Of a DNA stretch of 64,000 bases, positions 16,401 through 24,887 are shown piece after piece. This DNA is from Chloroflexota bacterium (lineage in GTDB: Bacteria; Chloroflexota; Anaerolineae; Anaerolineales; UBA11579). The notes below the pieces were generated by a model. It saw nothing but the letters and a program-made list of their open reading frames with translations. It ran no database searches and was not told the DNA's origin. Made by a program: the position numbers and the translations under genes. The first letter of the stretch is position 1. Every line of letters begins with the position of its first letter. The stretch spans positions 1 through 64,000 of the forward strand of contig JABJGH010000005.1 in NCBI GenBank assembly GCA_018662365.1, given 5' to 3'.

Positions 16401-17381
16401 ATGCAATCAGATTTACGAGGACGTGATTTAATTGGGGATCTTGACTTCAGTAAAGAAGAAGTCGATACAATTTTGGATGTAGCGTGGGATTTGAAGCGCA
16501 AACGTGCTTTAGGCGAACCCCATGCATATTTGCGTGATAAAACGTTGGCGATGCTTTTCTTTTTCTCCAGCACCCGTACCCGCGGTTCTTTTGAGTCTGG
16601 CATGGCTCAATTGGGAGGGCACGCAGCTTTCATTGAAAGCCGAACTACGCAAATCTCTCACGGCGATACCGAGACAGAGATGGGAGAAATTTTTGGTCGT
16701 TATTTCGACGGCATCGCCATCCGCCACGTGGATTGGGGAATTGGTAATCGCTATCTCAATTTAGTAGCTAGTGCTTCCCGTGTTCCTGTCCTCAACATGC
16801 AGTGTGAAATTTATCATCCCCACCAATGCTTGGCTGATATTATGACCATTATCGAGAAGAAAGGACGTAACTTGAAGCGCAAGAAAATGGTCGTTTCCTG
16901 GGCATATGCATCTTCTTATCTCAAACCAATCTCAGTACCACAGTCGCTTATTTTACAAATGCCTCGTTTCGGTCTAGATGTTGTTCTAGCGCACCCACCC
17001 GAATTCCAACTAATGCCCGAGATTATGGAGCAAGCCAAAGAACAAGCGCGTATTGCAGGTGCTGGCTTTGAAGTCACCGATGATATGGAGGCCGCTTTCA
17101 AGGATGCTGATGTAGTGTACGCGAAATCCTGGGGCCCCTTGCTCACCACACAGGACCCTGTTGAAGGTAAAGCCCTTCAAGATAAATACAAGAGTTGGAT
17201 TACCGATCAATCCAAGATGGATTTAGCAAAAGAAGATGCAATTTATATGCATCCGCTTCCAGCTGATCGTGATGTTGAAGTTACTAGCGAAGTTATGGAC
17301 GGACCGAACTCGGTCGTCTTTGATCAAGCCGAAAATCGTATGCATGCCCAAAAAGCCGTTATGGCTTTGGTGATGAGATAA
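16401..17381 (+). CDS. ygeW: YgeW-like (knotted) carbamoyltransferase
   Basis: A 326-residue member of the ornithine/aspartate carbamoyltransferase superfamily. Visible motifs are SSTRTRGSFE (carbamoyl-phosphate loop, about 56-65), IRHVDW, HPHQCLAD (about 139-146), AKSWGPL and MHPLPADRDVEV. The last lacks the Cys of the HCLP motif of true ornithine carbamoyltransferases, and the AKSWG and PADRDVEV blocks fit the knotted YgeW group. In the proposed anaerobic urate pathway YgeW handles a ureido compound such as 2,3-diureidopropionate, giving carbamoyl phosphate. The carbamate kinase gene follows within a few bases, as expected if carbamoyl phosphate is the product. Confidence 0.82.
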   Translation: MQSDLRGRDLIGDLDFSKEEVDTILDVAWDLKRKRALGEPHAYLRDKTLAMLFFFSSTRTRGSFESGMAQLGGHAAFIESRTTQISHGDTETEMGEIFGRYFDGIAIRHVDWGIGNRYLNLVASASRVPVLNMQCEIYHPHQCLADIMTIIEKKGRNLKRKKMVVSWAYASSYLKPISVPQSLILQMPRFGLDVVLAHPPEFQLMPEIMEQAKEQARIAGAGFEVTDDMEAAFKDADVVYAKSWGPLLTTQDPVEGKALQDKYKSWITDQSKMDLAKEDAIYMHPLPADRDVEVTSEVMDGPNSVVFDQAENRMHAQKAVMALVMR

Positions 17382-17384
17382 GTG

Positions 17385-18329
17385 ATGAATTCGAAAATTG
17401 CAGTTGTTGCAGTTGGTGGTAACGCATTAATTACCAATAAGAATAATAAAACGGTTTTAGATCAATTTGATGCGGCCAAAGAGACCATGGGTCATATTTC
17501 CTCCATGATCGAACAAGGCTGGAATGTGGTTTTGACCCATGGGAATGGCCCACAGGTTGGGTTTATTCTTCGGCGGTCAGAATTATCCTTGCATGAGTTG
17601 CATCCCGTACCTTTGGATTATTGCGTAGCCGATACGCAGGGCGCAATTGGTTACATGTTTCAAAAATCGTTGACCAATCACTTCAAAGAAAAAAGGATGG
17701 ATAAGCATGCCGTGACCGTCGTTACTCAGGTTGAAGTATCCCGAGATGATCCAGCATTGGAAAACCCGACAAAGCCGATTGGCTCATTTTTAGATGAAGA
17801 GACTGCAAAACAACGCATGGCAGACGGAAAAGTGTTTGTTGAAGATGCGGGCAGAGGATGGCGTCAGGTTGTCCCCTCCCCAAAACCTTTAAGAATTGTG
17901 GAAATTGAATCCATAAAACAACTAGTGGAATCAGGTTTTGTGGTCATCGCTGCTGGGGGTGGGGGGATTCCCGTAATTGAAAAAGAATCCAACAAGAAAT
18001 TGAAAGGGATTGAAGCAGTGATCGATAAAGATTTTGCGTCCTCACTCCTTGCCAATAACTTGAATGCGGACCTTTTGCTCATATCCACTGCCGTCGAAAA
18101 AGTAGCGATCAATTTTAATAAGCCAGATGAAAAATGGCTGGATAAAATGACTGTAGCGGAAGCCAAGCAATATATTGAAGAAGGGCATTTTGCCCCTGGA
18201 AGCATGTTACCCAAGGTAAAAGCTTGCATTCAATTTATTAAAAATGGCGGTTCGCAAGCATTGATCACTGACCCCCCCAACATCCCCCGCGCTTTAGCTG
18301 GTGAAACCGGTACCTGGATCGTCCCTTAA
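17385..18329 (+). CDS. arcC: Carbamate kinase
   Basis: A 314-residue amino-acid-kinase-family enzyme that makes ATP from carbamoyl phosphate and ADP, releasing CO2 and ammonia. Motifs include VAVGGNALI near the N-terminus, THGNGPQVGFILRRSE, the VIAAGGGGIPV loop and AVIDKDFASSLLANNLNADLLLISTAVEKV. A GTG directly precedes the ATG and touches the YgeW stop. I choose the ATG at 17385, and either start gives the same product apart from one residue. Its position after two carbamoyltransferases suggests the cluster conserves energy by substrate-level phosphorylation, like E. coli YqeA or ArcC. Confidence 0.95.
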   Translation: MNSKIAVVAVGGNALITNKNNKTVLDQFDAAKETMGHISSMIEQGWNVVLTHGNGPQVGFILRRSELSLHELHPVPLDYCVADTQGAIGYMFQKSLTNHFKEKRMDKHAVTVVTQVEVSRDDPALENPTKPIGSFLDEETAKQRMADGKVFVEDAGRGWRQVVPSPKPLRIVEIESIKQLVESGFVVIAAGGGGIPVIEKESNKKLKGIEAVIDKDFASSLLANNLNADLLLISTAVEKVAINFNKPDEKWLDKMTVAEAKQYIEEGHFAPGSMLPKVKACIQFIKNGGSQALITDPPNIPRALAGETGTWIVP

Positions 18330-18369
18330 TCAAATTTTTTTTGTGCAATAGATTGAAAATTGAGAAAAA

Positions 18370-19608
18370 ATGAATAAATATATTGGCTATCGTTGTAGTA
18401 AATGTGGTGAAGAATATCCCCCCAAAGAGGTGTTTTATTTATGTCCTTCTGATGGGGGCGTATTAGATGTCATTCTCGATTATGAGGAAATTAGAACCGC
18501 AATAAAACCAGAAAATATGATTTCTTCTAAAGAAAATTCTATCTGGCGATATTTACCGTTATTGCCAGTAAATGATCCTGGGTATGCAGACACTCCCCTC
18601 CATTCGGTGGGCTGCACACCTGTTTACCAACCCTCTCGTCTGACAGATGAAATTGGTCTAGAGAAGCTTTGGGTCAAAGATGAAAGCAGTAATCCGAGTG
18701 CTTCCTTTAAAGATCGGGCAAGTGCTTTACTGATTGCCCGCGCAAAAGAAATTGATGCCGATGTGATCGTGACAGCTTCAACAGGAAATGCTGGCGCAGC
18801 ATTGGCAGGGATGGCTGCTGCTGTGGGGCAAAAAGCGGTGATATTTGCACCAAAGTCCGCACCGAAAGCTAAGATCGCGCAGTTACTCGTGTTTGGTGCT
18901 AGAGTGATCTTGGTGGATGGCAGTTATGATGATGCCGTTGAGTTGGCTGTGCAGGCTTCAGATGAATTTGGTTGGTATTGCCGAAACACAGGGTATAACC
19001 CCTTTACTGCAGAAGGTAAAAAGACCGCATCTTTTGAAATTTGGGAGCAGGTTTTGCTCCAAGAAAAATTAGACAAACCCTTGTCCATTTTTGTATCCGT
19101 CGGAGATGGGAATATCATCTCTGGAATTCATAAAGGATTTAAGGACCTTGCAGAATTTGGGTGGCTCGAACAAATGCCTCGAATTTTTGGGGTGCAATCA
19201 GAAGGCTCTTCAGCGATTGCGAATGCATTTGATGCAAAAAATGAGGATATACGACCGGTTTCAGCAAAAACTTTAGCAGATAGTATTTCCGTGGATATGC
19301 CTAGTGATGGATTGCGGGCATTACGAGCAGCGACCGAAACGAACGGTGCATATATAAGGGTCAATGATGAAAGCATCCTGGAAGGTATTGCAAGTTTAGG
19401 ACAGTCAGGGATCTTTGCAGAACCAGCGGCTGCAACAGCTTTATCTGGATTAGTGAAGGCGAGAGAATTGGGATTGATTGCCTCCTCTGATCCGACTTTG
19501 GTAATGGTAACTGGGAGCGGATTAAAGGATGTACAATCTGCTAGTAGAGCGGTAAGTGCAGCGCCAATTATCTCACCCACAATTGAAGCATTGAAAGAGG
19601 TGCTCTAA
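18370..19608 (+). CDS. Threonine-synthase-like PLP enzyme
   Basis: A 412-residue fold-type-II PLP enzyme. An N-terminal zinc-ribbon-like segment (CSKCGEEYPP...CPSDGG) has three of the usual four cysteines; the fourth is Asp. The PLP lysine is in SASFKDRA, the phosphate loop in TASTGNAGAA, and NPFTAEGKKTASFEIWEQ resembles threonine synthases. The SVGDGNIISGIHKGFKDL block is more typical of paralogues of uncertain substrate. It could be a real threonine synthase, or a lyase acting on a diamino acid from ureide breakdown, as YgeX (diaminopropionate ammonia-lyase) does in E. coli. Its place after carbamate kinase favours a catabolic role, but this is not settled. Confidence 0.8.
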   Translation: MNKYIGYRCSKCGEEYPPKEVFYLCPSDGGVLDVILDYEEIRTAIKPENMISSKENSIWRYLPLLPVNDPGYADTPLHSVGCTPVYQPSRLTDEIGLEKLWVKDESSNPSASFKDRASALLIARAKEIDADVIVTASTGNAGAALAGMAAAVGQKAVIFAPKSAPKAKIAQLLVFGARVILVDGSYDDAVELAVQASDEFGWYCRNTGYNPFTAEGKKTASFEIWEQVLLQEKLDKPLSIFVSVGDGNIISGIHKGFKDLAEFGWLEQMPRIFGVQSEGSSAIANAFDAKNEDIRPVSAKTLADSISVDMPSDGLRALRAATETNGAYIRVNDESILEGIASLGQSGIFAEPAAATALSGLVKARELGLIASSDPTLVMVTGSGLKDVQSASRAVSAAPIISPTIEALKEVL

Positions 19609-19609
19609 C

Positions 19610-20551
19610 ATGAAGAAATCTATTGAAATCTCTGTGGTTGTACCCATGTTCAATGAGAAAGATACAATTATGGAATTATATTCCCAGATCTCTGAAGTCA
19701 TGGAGAAGACGAAAAAGTCCTGGGAATTTGTGATCGTAGATGATGGTTCGACAGACCAAACCCCAGAAATGATTAGAGAGCTGGCTAAAAAAGATGATCG
19801 GGTTCGTCCCGTGATCTTTGCAAGAAATTTTGGCCAGCAGGCTGCTGTTAAAGCAGGGTTAGATTATTCTCGTGGTGAGGGTGTTGTGGTGATCGATGCA
19901 GACCTTCAGGACCCCCCAGAAGTTATTTTGGAGTTGATTGAAAAGTGGGAAGAAGGCTATGAAGTGATTTATGCGCAGCGGACCGAAAGAGAGGGAGAAT
20001 CCTTTCTCAAATTATTAACCGCTAAGATGTTTTATGCCACTATTCAACGCCTGACCGATATCAACATGCCGATGAATACCGGCTTTTTCAGGCTTTTAGA
20101 CCGCAAAGTTGTCGACGTGATCAATCAACTCCCTGAGAAAAATCGATTTTTTAGAGGTCTATCGATCTGGGTAGGATTTAAACAGATTGCCGTTCCATAT
20201 AAACGTAAAGCAAGATTTGCGGGGGAAACAAAATACCCTTTCTCCAAAATGTTTAAATTGGCGATTACAGCAATCACTGGATTTTCATTTTTTCCACTAC
20301 AAGTGGCGATGTATTTGGGATTTATCTCCTCAGGAATTGCCATAATTACAATTCCAGTTGTAATTATTATGCGGATGTTGGGGAATCAGGCGTTTTTAGG
20401 TCAGGCAAGTACCCTGATTGCAGTATTATTTTTAGGTGGAGTGCAGTTGGTTTCATTAGGAATTATTGGTGAATATATCGGCCGCCTGTACGATGAGGTC
20501 CGTGGTCGGCCGATGTATATAGTCCGTGAAGCACCAGACATGGATGAGTAA
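19610..20551 (+). CDS. Family 2 glycosyltransferase with two C-terminal membrane helices
   Basis: A 313-residue polyprenyl-phosphate glycosyltransferase of the DPM1/GtrB/ArnC type. The GT-A fold shows VVPMFNEKDTI, VDDGSTDQTPE and DADLQDPPE (the DxD-like metal site), NTGFFRLLDRK and KRKARFAGETKYPF. Two membrane helices lie at about 228-256 and 263-293, with a LYDEVRGRPMYIV tail. It transfers a sugar from a nucleotide sugar to a lipid carrier at the inner face of the membrane. It starts one base after the PLP enzyme stop, an unusual place for an envelope gene. Cotranscription may be accidental. Confidence 0.9.
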   Translation: MKKSIEISVVVPMFNEKDTIMELYSQISEVMEKTKKSWEFVIVDDGSTDQTPEMIRELAKKDDRVRPVIFARNFGQQAAVKAGLDYSRGEGVVVIDADLQDPPEVILELIEKWEEGYEVIYAQRTEREGESFLKLLTAKMFYATIQRLTDINMPMNTGFFRLLDRKVVDVINQLPEKNRFFRGLSIWVGFKQIAVPYKRKARFAGETKYPFSKMFKLAITAITGFSFFPLQVAMYLGFISSGIAIITIPVVIIMRMLGNQAFLGQASTLIAVLFLGGVQLVSLGIIGEYIGRLYDEVRGRPMYIVREAPDMDE

Positions 20552-20616
20552 TGTTTTTGGATAAACTTTTTGAATAGCCCTAGGGCTAATTTAAATTTTG
20601 AAAAATAGGAGTTAGT

Positions 20617-22074
20617 ATGATTGATCTAAGCATCATGGAAGAAAGATTGGAACGGACAGTTGCAAGAGCAAAGGAACAAGGGATTATTATTCCTACTTAT
20701 GCACAGATGAAAGACCCAAGCACAGCCCCTGAAAAAGTTAAGGAAGCGTTAAGGGGTGTGGGGCTATGGGATGTTGATCCAAGAAATCTGTTCCGAATTA
20801 CTTGGAAGAATCAACCTCAGGCGCAGGGTGGTGGATTTGGGGATGTGAATTATTTAGAACTGTCGAGCAGTTTAACAGGTGTAAAAGCTCGAATTATCGT
20901 TTTAGTTGGCAAATGGTTTCCCACGGGCGCACATAAAGTTGGGGCTGCCTTTAGCTGCCTTGTGCCGCGTTTGGTAACGGGTCAATTTGACCCGACTACC
21001 CAAAAAGCAGTTTGGCCCTCCACAGGGAACTACTGCCGTGGTGGTGCCTACGATTCGACCTTATTAGCCTGTGAATCAATTGCCATTCTCCCTGAAGGAA
21101 TGAGCAAGGAGAGATTCGATTGGCTCGCAAAAATCGCTGGGGAAACAATTAAGACACCGGGCAGCGAATCGAATGTTAAGGAGATCTTTGACAAATGTAA
21201 TGAACTCCGAAATTCTGGTGAAGATCTGATGATCTTTAACCAATTTGATGAGATGGGCAATTACCTGTGGCATTATGACGTGACGGGTCATGCAATGGAA
21301 GAAGTTCTTCAAAAAGAACTTGGACCAAAAGACACCTACCGCGGGATTGTTTCTAGTACGGGTTCAGCAGGTACGATCGCCTGTGGAGATTATCTCAAAC
21401 AGGTATTCCCCAGCAGCAAGATCATTGCCAGTGAAGCACTGCAGTGCCCAACGATGTTAGAGAACGGATTTGGAGCTCACCGTATTGAAGGTATTGGTGA
21501 CAAACATATCCCTTGGATACATAATGTCAAAAACACCGATATGGTGGTGGCGATAGATGACAACGCAGTCGTCAATTTGGCAAGGTTGTTCAATGAATCT
21601 GCTGGCCAAAATTATCTCGCAAACCAGGGTGTATCCGAAGAGATGATTGATAATTTGAATCTGTTTGGTTTCTCTGGTATTGGAAACATGCTCTCGGCGA
21701 TCAAATTTGCAAAGTACAATGAATTGGGTGAGAACGATGTCGTGTTAACCGTCTTAACAGATTCAATGGAACTTTATCAAAGCCGATTGGTTGAGATGCA
21801 TGCCGAACATGGGGAATATGAAACTCAAGATGCAGCCGCTGACCATGCCCGATACTTATTGGGTGAGTCGGATGATAATTTGATCGAATTAAGTTATAAA
21901 GAACGCCGCCGAATTCATAACCTAAAATATTTCACTTGGGTGGAGCAACAAGGGAAAACCTATAATGAAATTCAATCCCAATGGTATGAAGATGAATTTT
22001 GGACGAGTGTTCAAAAACAAGCCCCAGAAATTGATGAATTGATCAATGAGTTTAACAGTAGAGTAAATTTGTAA
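20617..22074 (+). CDS. Fold-type-II PLP-dependent enzyme, substrate unknown
   Basis: A 485-residue protein of the tryptophan-synthase-beta/cysteine-synthase superfamily. The PLP lysine is probably in PTGAHKVGAAF. A serine/glycine-rich phosphate-binding region (STGNYCRGGAYDS and SSTGSAGTIACGDYL) and ASEALQCPTMLENGFGAHRIEGIGDKHIPW follow. It is longer than cysteine synthase (about 310) or diaminopropionate ammonia-lyase (about 400). Relatives in databases are usually called simply pyridoxal-phosphate-dependent enzyme. Position at the end of the ureide cluster suggests an amino-acid elimination step, such as releasing ammonia from a diamino acid, but the function is unproven. It is followed by a strong terminator. 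Confidence 0.8.
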   Translation: MIDLSIMEERLERTVARAKEQGIIIPTYAQMKDPSTAPEKVKEALRGVGLWDVDPRNLFRITWKNQPQAQGGGFGDVNYLELSSSLTGVKARIIVLVGKWFPTGAHKVGAAFSCLVPRLVTGQFDPTTQKAVWPSTGNYCRGGAYDSTLLACESIAILPEGMSKERFDWLAKIAGETIKTPGSESNVKEIFDKCNELRNSGEDLMIFNQFDEMGNYLWHYDVTGHAMEEVLQKELGPKDTYRGIVSSTGSAGTIACGDYLKQVFPSSKIIASEALQCPTMLENGFGAHRIEGIGDKHIPWIHNVKNTDMVVAIDDNAVVNLARLFNESAGQNYLANQGVSEEMIDNLNLFGFSGIGNMLSAIKFAKYNELGENDVVLTVLTDSMELYQSRLVEMHAEHGEYETQDAAADHARYLLGESDDNLIELSYKERRRIHNLKYFTWVEQQGKTYNEIQSQWYEDEFWTSVQKQAPEIDELINEFNSRVNL

Positions 22075-22106
22075 ATTCTGATAAATGTTTTTTAACAGAA
22101 TGATAG

Positions 22107-22134
22107 AAGACCGGTTGAAAGACCGGTCTTTTTT
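22107..22134 (+). terminator. Rho-independent terminator ending the purine/ureide cluster
   Basis: A perfect 9-bp GC-rich stem (22107-22115 with 22122-22130) with a 6-base loop is followed by TTTT. Confidence 0.9.
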
Positions 22135-22160
22135 GTTGTACAATCTATTCAGGGAATCCA

Positions 22161-22739
22161 ATGACTCAACTTCCAGAACTTACAGATCTTATTCTTGTGG
22201 CGTTTTTGCCCCATCCAAAGGACCTCGAAATTGCCCGTTTATTAGGGTGGTATCGAATTCCATTGCGGTCTTCCCCTAAGGTTGTTGCGGTGGATTGGCT
22301 GGCTTTTTACCAACCTGCCACTTTTGGGGAAGGACATAAATGGTGTGTAGAACATATCGCCCCAGTGTTGGGGCATGAATTGACCACTAGGGGTGAACTT
22401 TTTAAAGACCAACTAGATCATCCCAGTGCCAACGAGGAATATTTTAAAATTCAATTAGGCCCCATTATTACTTTGCCATCCCCGGTGAAAGCTGGTGAAT
22501 GGAAACGGATCACATTCTTATATACGACAGGTGAACATCTTCTCAAAGCAGAGGGAATAAATGATCTCACGGTTCGCGAAGAAGAGAGAAAAATAATGTG
22601 GAGACCATTAAGAGAAAGGGCAAAGGAAAGTCAAAATTACAAGGTGGGAGATCTGCCGGAATTGCCCATCGACCCTGAAATCATTGCAATGTTTACATTA
22701 ATGAGTGGGAGTATACCGACCACCTATGATGAAGATTGA
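22161..22739 (+). CDS. Conserved Chloroflexi-type hypothetical protein
   Basis: A 192-residue soluble protein with no signal peptide or membrane segment. I do not recognise a named domain. Blocks such as PHPKDLEIARLLGWYRIPL, VVAVDWLAFYQPATFGE, GHELTTRGELFKDQ and WKRITFLYTTGEHLL look strongly conserved in style, with many aromatics and buried hydrophobics. It may be a small nucleic-acid-processing or binding module, but nothing here proves that. It sits just after the terminator of the purine cluster. A TACAAT (22138-22143) could be its -10, giving a short leader. Confidence 0.7.
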   Translation: MTQLPELTDLILVAFLPHPKDLEIARLLGWYRIPLRSSPKVVAVDWLAFYQPATFGEGHKWCVEHIAPVLGHELTTRGELFKDQLDHPSANEEYFKIQLGPIITLPSPVKAGEWKRITFLYTTGEHLLKAEGINDLTVREEERKIMWRPLRERAKESQNYKVGDLPELPIDPEIIAMFTLMSGSIPTTYDED

Positions 22740-22747
22740 AGACCTTC

Positions 22748-22776
22748 TTGACATAAGAATTTTGGCGTGCAATAAT
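22748..22776 (+). promoter_or_regulatory. Promoter of the 74-residue helical protein
   Basis: A perfect TTGACA (22748-22753), a 17-base spacer and AATAAT (22771-22776) lie 29 bases upstream of the ATG at 22806, with AAAGGAAA as the ribosome-binding site. Confidence 0.65.
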
Positions 22777-22805
22777 TAGGGATACAGACCATAAAAGGAA
22801 ATCTA

Positions 22806-23030
22806 ATGACTGATAAAGCAAAAGAACTCCACGAAAAGTTTAAAAATAAAATTCCAGAAGATGTACGAGAGCATGCAAAATCTGCTCGAGTAGAAATGCG
22901 AAACAGCATCACATCTCTGTTACCGCCAGAATTTGTTGAGCGCAGACGCGCTGCGAGAAAAGAAATGCTTCTGGCCGCTCAGAAAATGATCGGACATGCA
23001 ATTGATCGGATGGAGACAAAAAAGAACTAA
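22806..23030 (+). CDS. Small charged helical protein
   Basis: A 74-residue, highly charged and almost wholly helical protein (KELHEKFKNKIPEDVREHAKSARVEMRNSI ...). It has no cysteine, signal peptide or membrane segment. A good promoter, ribosome-binding site and following terminator support expression as a single gene. Function unknown. The amphipathic helices suggest a protein-binding or membrane-surface role. Confidence 0.65.
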   Translation: MTDKAKELHEKFKNKIPEDVREHAKSARVEMRNSITSLLPPEFVERRRAARKEMLLAAQKMIGHAIDRMETKKN

Positions 23031-23062
23031 TTTAAAAAGTTTATCCAAATATATAAAAAATT

Positions 23063-23099
23063 AAACCGTCAGAGGAACTCTCTGGCGGTTTGTATTTTT
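23063..23099 (+). terminator. Terminator after the 74-residue protein
   Basis: A 12-bp stem with one G-T pair (23063-23074 with 23080-23091) is followed by a T-rich stretch. The convergent UbiB gene ends at 23117, so it may serve both directions. Confidence 0.75.
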
Positions 23100-23116
23100 A
23101 AGGATTTCTAATATTG

Positions 23117-24793
23117 TTAGCGAGATCTTCTTGATCGTCGAGAGAAAAGGCCACTAATTAGGGAGAGGGTGGCACCCCCAAATAGGATCCAGGCAAATGT
23201 GAAATATTGATTAATATAAAGAATGATCCCGTTTGTCAGGAAAGCTAAGAAAAATATCGATGTCCCAACCCGTTTAATCCCTCTGTTTACTCCTCTAAGC
23301 TGCCACTCGATCATCGGCGTTCGGATTGATATTTCTCCCCTCTCTAATTTGGTCAATAGATTCTCAGCCTTCCGTGGAAGAGCAATCACGGATTGCAAAA
23401 TTGTTCCAGCCTCAGAGAGCCATCCCTGCCAGTTTCCGCCAACCTCTTCGGAGATTAGTTTTTTTGTATAGGGAGCTAATACTTCCCAGAAATTAAATTC
23501 GGGGTATAAGCCAATGCATATCCCCGCGAGAATCGAAATTGTTCGAATTAAGAAAATGATGTCCTGAGGGGCTTGGAAGGGCATATCATAGACTAATTCC
23601 CGAAATTCTAAGGTGAACTCATGGACTTCTTGGAAACTAATCTCTTTGAGTTCATCCATATTCTTTCCCCAAAAGCGATCAAAGACCATCGAGTCTGCTT
23701 TTTGAATGAGATCCAGGTCCGCTCCTGGTAGGAGCATGCCCAACATTTGATAGGACTTGATCATTCGTTTACTGTCTTTTGTGCCTAGGCCGATGGCAAA
23801 TTCTCGCAACCCTGCCATTGCATTTGGTGGAATATGCCCCACCATACCAAAATCAACAAAAGTCAGCTGCCAATTAGAGTTTTCGTTTCCATTGGGGTTT
23901 ACAAATAGGTTTCCGGGGTGAGGGTCGGCATGGAAAAATCCATGCTCAAAAATTTGTTTCATATACGCATCAAATACCCGGGTAGCTACCTCTTTTCGAT
24001 CGATGCCTGCTGCTTCTATCTGCTCGTAATCAGTTATTTTTATTGATAAAACATTCTCAAGAGTTAATACCCGCCTGGTGCTGTGGCTCCATACTACCGA
24101 AGGAATTCGGACACTGGAGATTTCCTTGAAATCCTCCTTGAAAGATTCTGCATTTCGGCCCTCTGCTTGGTAATCGATCTCTTCGAATGTGATGCGAGAG
24201 AATTCGACCAATATTGCAGGCAGATCGATCCTCTTCCGGATGGGTTTATAACGCATCACCCAATCTCCAACAGTCCTAATGGCTGCCAGGTCGGTGGCAA
24301 TAATTTCTTCAATATTTGGGCGTTGAACCTTTACGACAACAGCTACTCCAAAAGGTTCCCCAGTTTTACCTCCTTTTGGAGGAAATAATTTTGCCTGATG
24401 AACCTGTCCCAAGGATGCAGCCGCTAATGGTTCTTTATCGAATTCTGCAAAAATTTTGTCCAATGGGGCATTGAACTCAGATTCAGCTAAGGCAGCTATA
24501 TCCTCATAGCTCTCTGCTGCCACTTCATCTTGTAATCCCGCCAGTTCTGCGGTGATCACCTCTGGCAATACATCCATTCGAGATGAAAAAAATTGTCCGA
24601 CTTTGATCATCACCCCACCCATATCCACAGCCAAAAGACGGAAGTTGCGAGCAATTTTCAATAAGCGTTGGTTGCGATTTTTATTGGCCAATCCTCGTAA
24701 ACCAATTCGCGATAAAATTAATTCCCAAAATGCCAAACTAAATATTACTTTGGCGAAGAAAATAGTAATTCTGCGATAACGTGATTTTTTCAT
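23117..24793 (-). CDS. ABC1/UbiB/ADCK-family atypical kinase
   Basis: A 558-residue membrane-anchored kinase-like protein. The family KxGQ motif appears as MIKVGQFFSSRMDVLP, the Ala-rich loop as AAASLGQVHQAKL, the catalytic loop as HGFFHADPHPGNLF and the metal motif as FVDFGMVG. Two hydrophobic helices at the C-terminus (about 505-550) anchor it. UbiB proteins support isoprenoid-quinone or other lipid metabolism through an ATPase activity. The exact lipid here is unknown. The gene is alone on the minus strand. Its ATG lies 7 bases after a TATAAT, so the mRNA may be leaderless. Confidence 0.9.
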   Translation of the reverse strand: MKKSRYRRITIFFAKVIFSLAFWELILSRIGLRGLANKNRNQRLLKIARNFRLLAVDMGGVMIKVGQFFSSRMDVLPEVITAELAGLQDEVAAESYEDIAALAESEFNAPLDKIFAEFDKEPLAAASLGQVHQAKLFPPKGGKTGEPFGVAVVVKVQRPNIEEIIATDLAAIRTVGDWVMRYKPIRKRIDLPAILVEFSRITFEEIDYQAEGRNAESFKEDFKEISSVRIPSVVWSHSTRRVLTLENVLSIKITDYEQIEAAGIDRKEVATRVFDAYMKQIFEHGFFHADPHPGNLFVNPNGNENSNWQLTFVDFGMVGHIPPNAMAGLREFAIGLGTKDSKRMIKSYQMLGMLLPGADLDLIQKADSMVFDRFWGKNMDELKEISFQEVHEFTLEFRELVYDMPFQAPQDIIFLIRTISILAGICIGLYPEFNFWEVLAPYTKKLISEEVGGNWQGWLSEAGTILQSVIALPRKAENLLTKLERGEISIRTPMIEWQLRGVNRGIKRVGTSIFFLAFLTNGIILYINQYFTFAWILFGGATLSLISGLFSRRSRRSR

Positions 24794-24800
24794 GTTGTGA

Positions 24801-24809
24801 ATTATAGCA
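24801..24809 (-). promoter_or_regulatory. Extended -10 promoter immediately before the UbiB start
   Basis: On the minus strand TGC-TATAAT is followed by only 7 bases and then the ATG at 24793. A start point 6-8 bases after the -10 would fall at the start codon. No ribosome-binding site is present. Confidence 0.55.
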
Positions 24810-24887
24810 CGCAGGATTATTTGACTTGATGGTAAACTTTAATAAGGGAAACCTTATAGCGATAATAATGATATTTGGAGAGGTTTT

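Noticed and set aside
16401-17381. Ornithine carbamoyltransferase (arginine deiminase pathway)
   Set aside because: The HCLP cysteine motif is replaced by HPLP, no arginine deiminase is present, and the YgeY neighbour favours the YgeW group.
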